Assembly (NCBI RefSeq): GCF_004801305.1
Contig: NZ_SSOD01000011.1
Location: 1 to 64,000 of the forward strand
Length of the DNA: 64,000 nucleotides
Direction: 5' to 3'
From: Pseudothauera rhizosphaerae
GTDB lineage: Bacteria; Pseudomonadota; Gammaproteobacteria; Burkholderiales; Rhodocyclaceae
Shown: in pieces, positions 17,913 through 26,754 of the stretch
Numbering within the stretch: the stretch's first letter is position 1
How the letters are laid out: the number at the start of each line of letters is the position of its first letter
Position numbers and translations under genes: made by a program
The notes under the pieces: model-generated
Database searches by the model: none
What the model was told of the DNA's origin: nothing
What the model saw: only the letters and a program-made list of their open reading frames with translations

Positions 17913-18469
17913 TGTGGCACGTACTGAAACGCATCCTGGGCGACGGCATCGTCAGCGAGCCGATCCCCGAACCCGCCACCGACTGGTACGCGGAGGAGCA
18001 GTCGATCCGCGGCGAGATGCTGGCCATCCTGGGCCGCGCGCTGGCCATCCGCGAGGTGGACACCGGCTCCTGCAACGGCTGCGAGCTGGAAATCCACGCC
18101 CTCAACAACCCCCTCTACAACATCGAAGGACTGGGCATCAAGTTCGTCGCCAGCCCCCGCCACGCCGACCTGCTGCTGGTCACCGGGCCGGTGTCGCGCC
18201 ACATGGAGGAAGCCCTGCGCCGCACTTATGACGCCACGCCGGCGCCCAAGCTGGTGGTGGCGGTGGGCGAATGCGCCTGCACCGGCGGCCTCTTCGGCGA
18301 GAGCTATGCGAGCTGCGGACGGGTCGCCAACGTGATCCCGGTGGACGTGACCGTGCCCGGCTGCCCGCCGCCGCCCATCGACATCCTGCGCGGCTTGCTG
18401 GCGGCGGTTAAGAGCCGCCCCGAGTCCGGCGACATCAACCCTCACACTTTTTCGGCGGGCTTCAACTGA
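17912..18469 (+). CDS. hyfI: NuoB/HyfI-like [4Fe-4S] small subunit
   Basis: This 185-aa soluble subunit contains the proximal (N2-type) cluster ligands: C54 and C57 in 'GSCNGCELEI', C121 (C123 next to it) in 'GECACTGG', and C151 in 'VPGCPPPP'. These are the normal four positions for NuoB/HycG/HyfI proteins. The ATG overlaps the large-subunit stop (TGATG). Unlike E. coli hyf, no HyfH or HyfA ferredoxin-type gene follows, so how electrons would reach or leave this cluster is unclear. It ends the six-gene complex; alr begins 68 bp later. Confidence 0.93.
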   Translation: MWHVLKRILGDGIVSEPIPEPATDWYAEEQSIRGEMLAILGRALAIREVDTGSCNGCELEIHALNNPLYNIEGLGIKFVASPRHADLLLVTGPVSRHMEEALRRTYDATPAPKLVVAVGECACTGGLFGESYASCGRVANVIPVDVTVPGCPPPPIDILRGLLAAVKSRPESGDINPHTFSAGFN

Positions 18470-18536
18470 GCGTGGGCGCGCGGACCCTGCGCTTGTGGCA
18501 CAGTAAGGCCCCGCCGTCGCCACCCCTACCCCCGCA

Positions 18537-19610
18537 ATGAGACCCGCCCGCGCCCTGATCGACCTCGACGCCCTGCGCCACAACTACCGCCTCGCCCGCC
18601 TGCGCCACGGCAGCCGCGCCCTCGCCGTGGTCAAGGCCAACGCCTACGGACACGGCGCGGTGCGCTGCGCGCGGGCACTGGAGGCGGACGCCGACGGCTT
18701 CGCCGTGGCCTGCCTGGAAGAGGCGCAGGAGTTGCGCGCGGCCGGCATCACCCGCCCCATCCTGCTGCTGGAAGGCGTGTTCGAGCCCGCCGAACTCGAC
18801 GCGGTCGAGCGCGACGATCTGTGGATGGTGGTGCACCACGCCGAGCAGTTGCGCATAATCGAGGCGGCGCGGCCCGCCACCCCCTACGCCGTGTGGCTGA
18901 AGATCAACAGCGGCATGAACCGCGTGGGCTTCATGCCGGAGGCCGCCGCGGACGCCTGGCAGCGCCTCAACGCCAGCGGCAAGGTGGGCGAGATCACGCT
19001 GATGACCCATTTCGCCCGCGCCGACGAACCCCACGTGATCGGCACCGAGGCGCAGATCTCCCGCTTCGACGCCGCCACCGCAGACCTGCCCGGTGCGCGC
19101 AGCCTGGCCAACTCGGCCGGCGTGCTGGGCTGGCCCGCGGCCCACCGGGACTGGGCGCGCCCCGGCATCCTGCTCTACGGCGCCGACCCCATGCCGGACG
19201 CAGGCAACGGCCTGCTGCCGGTGATGACGCTGGAAAGCCGGGTGATGGCGGTGCGGGAGCTGGCCGCGGGCGAACCGCTGGGCTACGGCGCGCGCTTCCA
19301 CGCCGAGCGCCCGACCCGCGTCGGGCTGGTGGCGATGGGCTATGCCGATGGCTATCCGCGCAGCGCGCCGGACGGCACGCCGGTGAGCGTGGACGGCCAG
19401 CCGACGGGGCTGATCGGCCGCGTGTCCATGGACATGCTGAGCGTGGACCTGACCGACCTGCCGGCGGCCGGCCCCGGCAGCCGTGTGGAGCTGTGGGGCA
19501 ACGAGGTGCCGGTCAATGCCGTGGCGCAGGGCGCCGGCACCATCGCCTACGAGCTGCTGTGCAACGTCAAGCGGGTACGCTTCGAGTACCGCGACAGCCT
19601 GAGTGCCTGA
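18537..19610 (+). CDS. alr: Alanine racemase
   Basis: This 357-aa PLP enzyme interconverts L- and D-alanine for peptidoglycan. The PLP lysine lies in 'AVVKANAYGHG' (near residue 34). 'KINSGMNRVGF', 'THFARAD', 'ARPGILLYG', 'GYGARF' (with the second catalytic base region) and 'GYADGYPR...GRVSMDM' are all family motifs. The length is normal. It lies downstream of the Ehr-type operon on the same strand but is convergent with ccmI, whose stop is 3 bp away. It is probably not functionally tied to the upstream complex. Confidence 0.96.
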   Translation: MRPARALIDLDALRHNYRLARLRHGSRALAVVKANAYGHGAVRCARALEADADGFAVACLEEAQELRAAGITRPILLLEGVFEPAELDAVERDDLWMVVHHAEQLRIIEAARPATPYAVWLKINSGMNRVGFMPEAAADAWQRLNASGKVGEITLMTHFARADEPHVIGTEAQISRFDAATADLPGARSLANSAGVLGWPAAHRDWARPGILLYGADPMPDAGNGLLPVMTLESRVMAVRELAAGEPLGYGARFHAERPTRVGLVAMGYADGYPRSAPDGTPVSVDGQPTGLIGRVSMDMLSVDLTDLPAAGPGSRVELWGNEVPVNAVAQGAGTIAYELLCNVKRVRFEYRDSLSA

Positions 19611-19613
19611 GGA

Positions 19614-20855
19614 TCAGGGCCGCACCGCGTCGATCAGCAGTTCCACGCCGCGCGCATCCGGCCCCACGCCGCTGACCGCGCCTTCCAGGTCGCCCGCGCG
19701 GGGGGTCGCGTCGCCGGATTTCGACACCCGCGCCACCACCGCCAGCCGCCCCGGCACCGGCGCCTCACCGCTCATCAACGGCACGCCCTCGAAGTTGAAG
19801 GCCAGCGGCAGGTCCGCCACCTTGTAGCGCAGCGCGGCCACCGGCATGCCGCCCTCGGCAGGGCGGACGAAGACGAACACGGTGTCTTCGGGTGCGGCCT
19901 GGGCGCGCAGCGTCTCGGCGATGGCCAGGCGGCCCTGCACCGTGAGCGCGGGACCAGTGGCCGGCGCGGATGCGGGTGCCGGTGCGGGGGTGTCGGCTGC
20001 GGCCAGGGGCGGCAGGCCGGCGCGGGCGCGGGCCTCGTTGATGCTGCCCCGTATCGTCGCGGCGCTTTCGTCCCCCGGCGGCAGCCCGGCCAGGATGCGC
20101 TCCCACAGCCCGGCCGCGGCGGCGTGGTCGCCGCGCTGGAAGGCGGCGGTGCCGGCCAGGGCGAGGGCCTTGAAGTGGTTGGGGTCGATGGCCAGCGCCC
20201 TTTCCAGCAGCTTCTCCGGCTCCCCGGCCACGTCGCCGCCCCGCGCGGCCGCCATCACGTCGGCCCAGGTGGCGAGCACGTCCGGATCGTCCGGGCGCAA
20301 CGCGCCCAGGCGCTCATAGGCAGCGAGCGCCTTGGGGAAGTCCTGCAGCACCAGGTAGGAACGCGCCAGCATGAACCAGCCGTCCGCGTTGTCCGGCTCC
20401 TGCTCCAGGCGCGCGGCCAGTCCGCCCACCATCTCCTGGATCTGTTCCGGGGTGATTTCCTGCCCTCCCGCGATCTTCTCCGGGTCCAGTCCGTCCGGCT
20501 CGCCCACCGCCAGGTACACCACCGCGGCCAGCACCGGCACGAGCAGCAGCAGGGCCACGCCCCAGGCGGGAGACGGCCCGGTGGCGGCGGCATGGTCGCC
20601 GCCCTGCCCTTCCTCCAGGGCGCGGCGTTCCAGTTCTTCCCGGTTGCGGGCGTAGGCCGCATCGTCCACGCGCCCGGCGGCCCGTTCGGCGTCCAGTTCG
20701 GCGAGCTGTTCGCGCAGCACCGTGAGGGCGGTCTCGGCCTGGCGCTGGCGCTCGCGTCCGGCAGTGGTCTGGGCGCGGGTGCTGAACAGCGGAAACAGCA
20801 CCCACAGCAAGGCGCCGGCCAGCATCAGGCCGGCGAGAAGGGCGAAGACGATCAC
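19614..20855 (-). CDS. ccmI: Cytochrome c biogenesis protein CcmI (TPR apocytochrome chaperone)
   Basis: This 413-aa protein starts at a GTG (20855) that overlaps the ccmH stop as GTGA, with GAGGAG upstream. Two N-terminal helices (residues 1-22 and about 90-110) flank a cytoplasmic coiled-coil loop rich in Arg/Glu. A periplasmic TPR region ('ADGWFMLARSYLVLQDFPKALAAYERLGALRPDD...') binds apocytochrome c. The C-terminal beta-rich domain ('VFVFVRPAEGGMPVAALRYKVADLP') is the usual CycH tail. It is the last gene of the ccm operon. Confidence 0.93.
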   Translation of the reverse strand: MIVFALLAGLMLAGALLWVLFPLFSTRAQTTAGRERQRQAETALTVLREQLAELDAERAAGRVDDAAYARNREELERRALEEGQGGDHAAATGPSPAWGVALLLLVPVLAAVVYLAVGEPDGLDPEKIAGGQEITPEQIQEMVGGLAARLEQEPDNADGWFMLARSYLVLQDFPKALAAYERLGALRPDDPDVLATWADVMAAARGGDVAGEPEKLLERALAIDPNHFKALALAGTAAFQRGDHAAAAGLWERILAGLPPGDESAATIRGSINEARARAGLPPLAAADTPAPAPASAPATGPALTVQGRLAIAETLRAQAAPEDTVFVFVRPAEGGMPVAALRYKVADLPLAFNFEGVPLMSGEAPVPGRLAVVARVSKSGDATPRAGDLEGAVSGVGPDARGVELLIDAVRP

Positions 20856-21364
20856 GAGCGGGGCTCCTCGGGGGAGTGGGTGGCGGGCGGTTCGGCGAGC
20901 AGGGCGCGGGCACGGGCGCGCTCGGCCTCGTCCAGCGGTGCCGGCGGCGCTTCGGCCATGCGGCGGCGCAGGCGCCAGGCCAGCCCGCCGAGGCCGACGA
21001 CCAGCAGTACGCCCGGCCCCAGCCACAGCAGCAAGGTGCTGGCCCTGAACGGCGGCTTGAAGACGACGAAGTCACCGAAGCGGGCGACCAGGAAGTCCAC
21101 CACCTCCTGCTCGCTCTTGCCGGCGGCCAGTTGCTCGCGCACCTGGCTGCGCATGTCCAGGGCGAGCGGCGCGTTGGATTCGGCCACGGACTGGTTCTGG
21201 CACACCAGGCAGCGCAGCTTGTGGGACAGATCCAGGACACGCGCTTCGAGAGCCGGGTCTTCGCCGATGGGAACGGCTTCGTCGGCGGCAAGCGCCGCGC
21301 CGGCCAGGCAGGTCAGCGCCAGCACGCCGGCGCGCAGCATACGCAGGGCGGGATCAGCCGGCAC
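20852..21364 (-). CDS. ccmH: Cytochrome c-type biogenesis protein CcmH (apocytochrome thiol reductase)
   Basis: This 170-aa protein starts at a GTG at 21364, with CGGAG upstream and an 11-bp overlap with ccmG. The signal sequence is about residues 8-27. The redox motif 'LRCLVCQNQSVAESNAPLA' has C52 and C55, which reduce the CxxCH thiols of apocytochromes. A single C-terminal helix ('LLLWLGPGVLLVVGLGGLAW') anchors it, with the active site in the periplasm. In this operon CcmH and CcmI are separate, as in many non-enteric bacteria. Confidence 0.94.
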   Translation of the reverse strand: MPADPALRMLRAGVLALTCLAGAALAADEAVPIGEDPALEARVLDLSHKLRCLVCQNQSVAESNAPLALDMRSQVREQLAAGKSEQEVVDFLVARFGDFVVFKPPFRASTLLLWLGPGVLLVVGLGGLAWRLRRRMAEAPPAPLDEAERARARALLAEPPATHSPEEPRS

Positions 21365-21887
21365 GGGACAGCTCCGCGATCTTCGGCAGCAGCACCTTGT
21401 CCAGCGTGTCGCGGGTGAGCGGGCCGATGTGTTTGTAGCGGATCACGCCGTTGGCGTCGATCAGGAAGGTTTCCGGCGTGCCATAGACGCCGTACTCGAA
21501 GCCGACCGCGCCCTGCGGGTCCACGCCTATGGTGGCGAAGGGGTTGCCGTGCTGGGCCAGGTAGCCGAGGGCGTCGGGCACCGTGTCCTTGTAGTTGAGG
21601 CCGACCACGGGCACCACGCCACGCTGCTTGAGTTCCAGCAGCACCGGGTGTTCGGCGCGGCAGGACACGCACCAGGAGGCCCACACGTTGAGCAGCCACA
21701 CCTTGCCACGCATGTCCTCCAGGGCGAAGCTGGCCTCGGGGCTTTGCAGTTGCGCCACGCGGAAGGCCGGCGCGGGCTTGTCCACCAGCGGCGAGGGCAC
21801 TTCGCGCGGATTGAGCTTGAGGCCGTAGGCCAGAAAGCCGGCCAGCAGCAGGAAGAGGGCGAGGGGAACGAGGAATTTCGCTTTCAT
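21354..21887 (-). CDS. ccmG: Thiol:disulfide interchange protein CcmG/DsbE
   Basis: This 177-aa membrane-anchored thioredoxin-fold protein has an N-terminal helix at residues 4-22. The active site is 'WASWCVSCRAEHP' (C73, C76), and the cis-proline region is 'YGTPETFLID'. It keeps the cysteines of apocytochrome c or CcmH reduced in the periplasm. It follows ccmF by 10 bp. Confidence 0.96.
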   Translation of the reverse strand: MKAKFLVPLALFLLLAGFLAYGLKLNPREVPSPLVDKPAPAFRVAQLQSPEASFALEDMRGKVWLLNVWASWCVSCRAEHPVLLELKQRGVVPVVGLNYKDTVPDALGYLAQHGNPFATIGVDPQGAVGFEYGVYGTPETFLIDANGVIRYKHIGPLTRDTLDKVLLPKIAELSRAG

Positions 21888-21897
21888 GGTTTCGTGC

Positions 21898-23868
21898 TCA
21901 GGCAGTCTGGCGCGCGCCGGCCGGCGCGCTGCGTTCGGCCAGGCGGCGGTAGCGCCGGTCGGCGGCGGCGAGGATGCCGCCCAGGCCCATCAGCGTGCAG
22001 CCCAGCCAGATCCAGCTTATGAAGGGTTTGTGGTGCAGGCTGACGATCCAACTGCCGTCGTCCACCTGCTCGCCGAGGGCCACGTACACGTCGCGGAAGG
22101 GGCCGATGTCGAGGGCGGCCTCGGTCATGGGCATGCCCTGGGCGGTGTAGAGGCGCTTTTCCGGATTCAGCGTGGCGATGGTCCGCTCGCCGCGCGCCAG
22201 CTCGATGGTGGCGCGCGCGGCCATGTAGTTGGCGCGCGGCTGGGTCTGCACGCCGCGGAAGGTGAAGGTGTAGCCGGCCAGGCGGGCGACCTGGCCTTCG
22301 CGCATCTTCACGTCCAGGGAAGAATCCAGGCTGCCGACCATGGTCACGCCGATGATGAACACGCCCACGCCCAGGTGCGCCAGCCACATCCCCCACCAGG
22401 CCGACGGAATGCCGCGCAGGCGGGCGGCGGCGGCCGCGCCGGGACGTTCCGCCAGCCGCGCCCACAGCAGTTTCGCACTGGCGATCAGCACCCAGGCGGC
22501 CAGCACCAGGCCCAGCACGGTGCGCCAGGTGAAGTGGCCGACCGCCGCCGCCACGGCCACGGCGAGCAGCACGCTGGCCACCGCGGCCGGGGCCAGCCGG
22601 CGCACGAGGCGCGCGCCGTCGTCGCCCTTCCAGCGCACGAAGGGGCCGATCATCATCAGCACCACCACCGGCACCATCAGCGGCACGAACACCGCCTCGA
22701 AGTACGGCGGTCCGACGGAGATCTTGCCCAGGTCCAGCGCGTCCATGAACAGGGGGTACATGGTGCCGAGCAGCACCGCGCCGGTCACGACGGGCAGCAG
22801 CACGTTGTTGGCCAGCAGCGAGGATTCCCGCGACACCAGCGCGAAGCTGCCGCCGCCGGTGAGCCTGGGCGCGCGCCAGGCGAACAGCGTCAGCGAGACG
22901 CCGATCACCAGCACCAGCAGCGCAAGGATGAAGAGGCCCCGCGCCGGATCGGTGGCGAAGGCATGTACCGAGGTGATGACCCCGGAACGCACGAGGAAGG
23001 TACCGAGCAGCGACAGCGAAAACGCGCCGATGGCCAGCAGCACGGTCCAGTTGCGGAAGGCGCCGCGCTTTTCGGTGACCGCCAGCGAATGGATCAGCGC
23101 CGTGCCCACCAGCCAGGGCATGAAGGAGGCGTTTTCCACCGGGTCCCAGAACCACCAGCCGCCCCAGCCCAGTTCGTAGTAGGCCCAGCCCGAGCCGACG
23201 GCGATGCCGGCGGTGAGGAAGACCCAGGCCACCGTGGTCCACGGCCGCGACCAGCGCGCCCAGGCCGCGTCCAGCCGGCCGGTGAGCAGCGCGGCGATGG
23301 CGAAGGCGAAGGCCACCGAGAAACCCACGTAGCCCATGTAGAGCAGCGGCGGGTGGATGATCATGCCCGGGTCCTGCAGCAGCGGGTTCAGGTCGCGGCC
23401 CTGCTCGGCCGCGGGCAGCAGGCGGGTGAAGGGGTTGGAGGTGAACAGCGTGAAGGCGACGAAGCCGGTGCTGATCGCGCCCATGACGCCCAGCACGCGG
23501 GCCATGAAGGCTTCCGGCAGGTTGCGGCTGAAGATGGTGACCGCCACGGTCCACAGGGACAGGGAAGTGGCCCACAGCAGCATCGAACCTTCGTGGTTGC
23601 CCCACACGCCGGTGATCTTGTACATCAGCGGGGTGTCGGTATGGGAGTTGGCCGCCGCCAGGCGCACCGAGAAGTCGCTGGTGACGAAGGCCCAGGTCAG
23701 ACAGGCGTAGGCAACCAGCAGGAACACCAGTTGCGCCTGCGCCGCCGGGCGGCCGACGGCCATCAGCGCGTAGCGGTTGCGCGCCGCGCCGACGAGCGGC
23801 ACCACCGCCTGCACGGCGGCCAGCACCAGCGCCAATACGAGGGCGAAGTGACCCAGTTCGGCGATCAT
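21898..23868 (-). CDS. ccmF: Haem lyase CcmF
   Basis: This 656-aa polytopic protein is the haem-ligating core of system I. The haem-handling WWD domain appears as 'GWGGWWFWDPVENASFMPWL', and flanking His residues occur in 'GVWGNHEGSMLLW' and 'PPLLYMGYVG'. A large periplasmic loop precedes the last helix ('WLGCTLMGLGGILAAADRRYR'). Its start overlaps the ccmE stop (ATGA), so the two are translationally coupled. The length is normal for the family. Confidence 0.97.
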   Translation of the reverse strand: MIAELGHFALVLALVLAAVQAVVPLVGAARNRYALMAVGRPAAQAQLVFLLVAYACLTWAFVTSDFSVRLAAANSHTDTPLMYKITGVWGNHEGSMLLWATSLSLWTVAVTIFSRNLPEAFMARVLGVMGAISTGFVAFTLFTSNPFTRLLPAAEQGRDLNPLLQDPGMIIHPPLLYMGYVGFSVAFAFAIAALLTGRLDAAWARWSRPWTTVAWVFLTAGIAVGSGWAYYELGWGGWWFWDPVENASFMPWLVGTALIHSLAVTEKRGAFRNWTVLLAIGAFSLSLLGTFLVRSGVITSVHAFATDPARGLFILALLVLVIGVSLTLFAWRAPRLTGGGSFALVSRESSLLANNVLLPVVTGAVLLGTMYPLFMDALDLGKISVGPPYFEAVFVPLMVPVVVLMMIGPFVRWKGDDGARLVRRLAPAAVASVLLAVAVAAAVGHFTWRTVLGLVLAAWVLIASAKLLWARLAERPGAAAAARLRGIPSAWWGMWLAHLGVGVFIIGVTMVGSLDSSLDVKMREGQVARLAGYTFTFRGVQTQPRANYMAARATIELARGERTIATLNPEKRLYTAQGMPMTEAALDIGPFRDVYVALGEQVDDGSWIVSLHHKPFISWIWLGCTLMGLGGILAAADRRYRRLAERSAPAGARQTA

Positions 23869-24311
23869 TGCTGCACCGTGCGCGCGGCTTCGTGGGCCTG
23901 GTCGAGGGCGTACTGGGCCTCGACCGGCATGTAGTTCTCGTCGTGCTTGGCGAGCACCTCGGAGGCGACGAAGCGCCCGTCCGGCCCCAGCGTGCCCTGC
24001 ACCACGGCGCCCTTGCCTTCCTGGAACAGGTCGGGCAGCGTGCCGCGGTAGCTCACCGGGATGACCTTGGCGGTGTCGGTGATGGCGAAGTTCACCGTGA
24101 GGCCGTCGGCCTCGCGCTTGATGGAGCCGGCTTCCACCATGCCGCCGATGCGGAAGGTGCGCCCCACCGGGGCCTTGCCGGCCACCACCTCGCTGGGGGT
24201 ATGGAAGAACACCAGGTTCTGCTGGAAGGCGGACAGCACCAGGGCCACCGCGGCCACCAGCAGGGCGACGCCGCCGCCCACCAGGAGCAGGCGCTTGTTA
24301 CGGGCTTTCAT
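23865..24311 (-). CDS. ccmE: Haem chaperone CcmE
   Basis: This 148-aa protein has one N-terminal helix (residues about 8-28) and a periplasmic OB-fold. The covalent haem-binding motif H-x3-Y is 'LAKHDENYMP' (H123, Y127), the standard type rather than the Cys variant. It accepts haem from CcmC and passes it to CcmF. Its ATG overlaps the ccmD stop by ATGA. Confidence 0.97.
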   Translation of the reverse strand: MKARNKRLLLVGGGVALLVAAVALVLSAFQQNLVFFHTPSEVVAGKAPVGRTFRIGGMVEAGSIKREADGLTVNFAITDTAKVIPVSYRGTLPDLFQEGKGAVVQGTLGPDGRFVASEVLAKHDENYMPVEAQYALDQAHEAARTVQQ

Positions 24312-24520
24312 TCAATCGACTCCATACGGGCCTGCGGCCCGCCAACGTCCTTGCCGACGGCACGCCGCCAGCGCAGCAGGCGCGCGGCCGTGTCCTTCCG
24401 ACGCCGCAGCACCAGCACGAGTTCCAGCGCCACCAGCACCAGGGTGACGCCATAGCTGCCCCACACGTAGGGCGCCGCGCCGCCCATCTGCCAGAACGCG
24501 GACCAGGATTCCCATTCCAT
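24308..24520 (-). CDS. ccmD: Haem exporter accessory protein CcmD
   Basis: This 70-aa small membrane protein starts 'MEWESWSAFWQMGGAAPYVW' and has one helix ('YGVTLVLVALELVLVLRRR') followed by a basic tail. It fits the CcmD pattern of a short aromatic N-terminus plus one TM segment. It sits in the canonical slot between ccmC and ccmE with ATGA overlaps at both ends. CcmD helps release holo-CcmE from CcmABC. Confidence 0.92.
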   Translation of the reverse strand: MEWESWSAFWQMGGAAPYVWGSYGVTLVLVALELVLVLRRRKDTAARLLRWRRAVGKDVGGPQARMESIE

Positions 24521-25323
24521 CAGCGCACCCCTCCCGCGGCCTTCGCTTCGGCTTCCAGCACCGCCCCCACCCACTCGGTGTGGCGTTCCCGCTCCAGGAT
24601 CAGCGCACGCACCCGCCACAGGGCCACGGCGATGGAATACATCCACGCCGCCAGCGCCATCAGCAGCATGCCCACGAGCATGATGGTGGCCATGGACGGC
24701 GCCTTGGCGATGCTGACCGAAGCGCCCTGGTGCAGGGTGTTCCACCATTGCACGGAGAAATAGATGATGGGCACGTTGACCGCGCCGACCAGGGCCAGCA
24801 CGGCGCCGGCGCGGTCGGCCCGGCGCGGGTCCTCGATGGCGCGGGTGAGCGCAATGAAGCCGAAGTAGAGGAAGAGCAGCAGCAGTTGCGAGGTCAGCCG
24901 CGCATCCCACACCCAGTAGGCACCCCAGGTGGGCTTGCCCCACAGGGCGCCGGTCCACAACGCGACGAAGCAGAACATGGCCCCGGTGGGCGCCAGCGCC
25001 TGGCTCACGATGAAGGACAGGCGCGTGTTCATGACCAGGCCCACGGCGGACCAGAAGGCCATGATGAGATAGATGAACATGGACATCCAGGCCGCCGGCA
25101 CGTGGATGAAGATGACCCGGTACACCTCGCCCTGCTGGAAATCGGTGGGGGCGACGAAGAAACCGATGTACAGCCCCGCCGCGGCGAGCAGCGCGGCCAG
25201 CGCGGCGAACCAGGGCGCGAGCTGCCCGGCAAGGGGGTAGAACTGCTGCGGGGCGGCGAAGCGCAGCCAGCCTTGCGGCGGACGCACTGCGGCGCGGCCC
25301 GGGGTCGTCGTGGAGATCGTCAT
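24520..25323 (-). CDS. ccmC: Haem exporter subunit CcmC
   Basis: This 267-aa six-helix protein carries the haem-handling tryptophan motif 'WGKPTWGAYWVWDARLTSQ' and the flanking His residues of 'IFIHVPAAWMSM' and 'WWNTLHQGAS'. It loads haem onto CcmE. It follows ccmB after a 37-bp gap and overlaps ccmD. Confidence 0.96.
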   Translation of the reverse strand: MTISTTTPGRAAVRPPQGWLRFAAPQQFYPLAGQLAPWFAALAALLAAAGLYIGFFVAPTDFQQGEVYRVIFIHVPAAWMSMFIYLIMAFWSAVGLVMNTRLSFIVSQALAPTGAMFCFVALWTGALWGKPTWGAYWVWDARLTSQLLLLFLYFGFIALTRAIEDPRRADRAGAVLALVGAVNVPIIYFSVQWWNTLHQGASVSIAKAPSMATIMLVGMLLMALAAWMYSIAVALWRVRALILERERHTEWVGAVLEAEAKAAGGVR

Positions 25324-25360
25324 GCGGAGGGTGCCGGCGGGCCGGCGTATCGTTCGTTGG

Positions 25361-26029
25361 TCATTCCATCGCTATCCTGAGTGCGCTGGCGCAGGCCCAC
25401 GGGGCCAGCGCCAGCGCGCCGGCCAGCCCGCCGCCGAGCAGCAGCAACTGGGCCTTGGCACCCGTTCCGCCCAGGTGGGCGTCCACCGCACCGGCACCGA
25501 AGATCAGCACCGGCACGTAAAGCGGCAGCACCAGCAGCGCCAGCAGCATGCCGCCGCCGCGCACGCCCAGAGTCAGCGCCGCGCCCACCGCCCCGAGCAG
25601 GGCGAGGATGGGCGTGCCGAGCGCAAGACTAAGGGTGAGCACCGGGAGGGCGCTTTGTTCCAGGTCAAACAGCAGTGCCAGCGCTGGGGCGGCTATTACC
25701 AAAGGCAGCCCCGTGGTGAGCCAGAACGCGGCGATCTTGGCCAGCACCCACAGCACTGCCGGCTCACTAGACAGGAGAAGCTGCTCCAGGGTTCCGTCGG
25801 CGTGGTCCTGGGCGAACAGGCGGTGCAGCGCGAGCAGGCTGGCGAGCAGTGCTGCCACCCACAGCACGCCGGGCGCGATGGCGCGCAACTGGTTGGGTTC
25901 GGCACCTACTCCGAAAGGGAAAAGGCACACCACGACGACGAAGAAGGCCAGCGTCACCAGCAGGTCGGCGCGGCCGCGCCAGGACAGCAGCAGGTCGCGG
26001 CGCAGGATGGCGAGGAAGGTGCTCAGCAC
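25361..26029 (-). CDS. ccmB: Haem exporter permease CcmB
   Basis: This 222-aa six-helix permease starts at a GTG at 26029, overlapping ccmA by 7 bp. The family stretch 'ILRRDLLLSWRGRADLLVTLAFFVVVVCLFPFGVG' is followed by 'LFAQDHADGTLEQLLLS'. With CcmA it forms the ABC module that drives release of holo-CcmE. The frame extends further upstream inside ccmA, but the GTG start gives the usual family length. Confidence 0.93.
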   Translation of the reverse strand: MLSTFLAILRRDLLLSWRGRADLLVTLAFFVVVVCLFPFGVGAEPNQLRAIAPGVLWVAALLASLLALHRLFAQDHADGTLEQLLLSSEPAVLWVLAKIAAFWLTTGLPLVIAAPALALLFDLEQSALPVLTLSLALGTPILALLGAVGAALTLGVRGGGMLLALLVLPLYVPVLIFGAGAVDAHLGGTGAKAQLLLLGGGLAGALALAPWACASALRIAME

Positions 26030-26652
26030 GCGTAGGCTCCCAGATTCAGCACCTGCGGCGCGCGCGCGAAGGGCGCCTCCTGGTGGGTGGTGAGCACCAC
26101 GGTGCCACCTGCGGCGCAGTGGTCGGAGAGGGTGGCGGCCAGATCGGCCACGGCATCCACGTCCAGCGCGGTGAAGGGTTCGTCGAGTATCCACAGCGGA
26201 CGGTGGAAGGACAGGAACAGCCGCGCCAGGCCGACGCGGCGGCGCTGGCCCTGGGACAGCACCCGCGCGGGCAGGTCGAGCTGGCGCGCCAGTCCGATGC
26301 GCACCAGCGCCTGCATGCAGGCCTCCTCGTCCACATCGGCGTCGCCGGCCGCCGCGCAGGCGAAGTGCAGGTTCTCCAGCGGGGTCAGCAGGTCGTTGAG
26401 GGCGGCCGAGTGGCCCAGGTAGAGCAGCGCGCGGTGGAAGTCCTCGCGACTGCGGCGCAGGGCCGTGCCGTGCCAGCTCACCTCGCCGGCCTCGGGCTGG
26501 GTGAGCCCGGTGAGCAGGCGCAGCAGGCTGGTCTTGCCCACGCCGTTGGGTCCGGCCACGCGCAGCATCTCGCCCGGCCCGAGGGTCAGGGCGAGGCCGC
26601 GGAACAGCAGGCGGTCGCCCTTCAGACAGGCGAGATCGGTGGCTTGAAGCAT
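26023..26652 (-). CDS. ccmA: Haem exporter ATPase CcmA
   Basis: This 209-aa ABC ATPase has Walker A 'GPNGVGKTSLLR', signature 'LSQGQRRRVGLARL' and Walker B 'LWILDEPFTALD', with the switch His in 'VVLTTHQEAPF'. The ATG at 26652 gives the usual family start; a GTG at 26670 would add six residues. It is the first gene of the ccmABCDEFGHI run. The palindromic repeat upstream separates it from the c4-type cytochrome genes. Confidence 0.95.
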   Translation of the reverse strand: MLQATDLACLKGDRLLFRGLALTLGPGEMLRVAGPNGVGKTSLLRLLTGLTQPEAGEVSWHGTALRRSREDFHRALLYLGHSAALNDLLTPLENLHFACAAAGDADVDEEACMQALVRIGLARQLDLPARVLSQGQRRRVGLARLFLSFHRPLWILDEPFTALDVDAVADLAATLSDHCAAGGTVVLTTHQEAPFARAPQVLNLGAYAC

Positions 26653-26754
26653 GGGGGAGGATTCAACCACAACCGGGCGCGCTTTGCACGGCGCGCTGCG
26701 CCATCCCGGGGTAGTCGCACGCCGCCGCGCTTTCCTTCGCTCCTGCGGGGCAGC

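Noticed and set aside
16368-18469. Functional [NiFe] hydrogenase (formate hydrogenlyase-type)
   Set aside because: The large subunit lacks all four NiFe-binding cysteines, and no formate dehydrogenase or Hyp maturation genes are in view.
20852-21026. Longer CcmI and other upstream-extended starts (for example ccmI to 21026, napH to 36315, narX to 53705)
   Set aside because: The extensions overlap the preceding genes and are not protein-like; overlap starts with ribosome-binding sites and family-typical N-termini were preferred.
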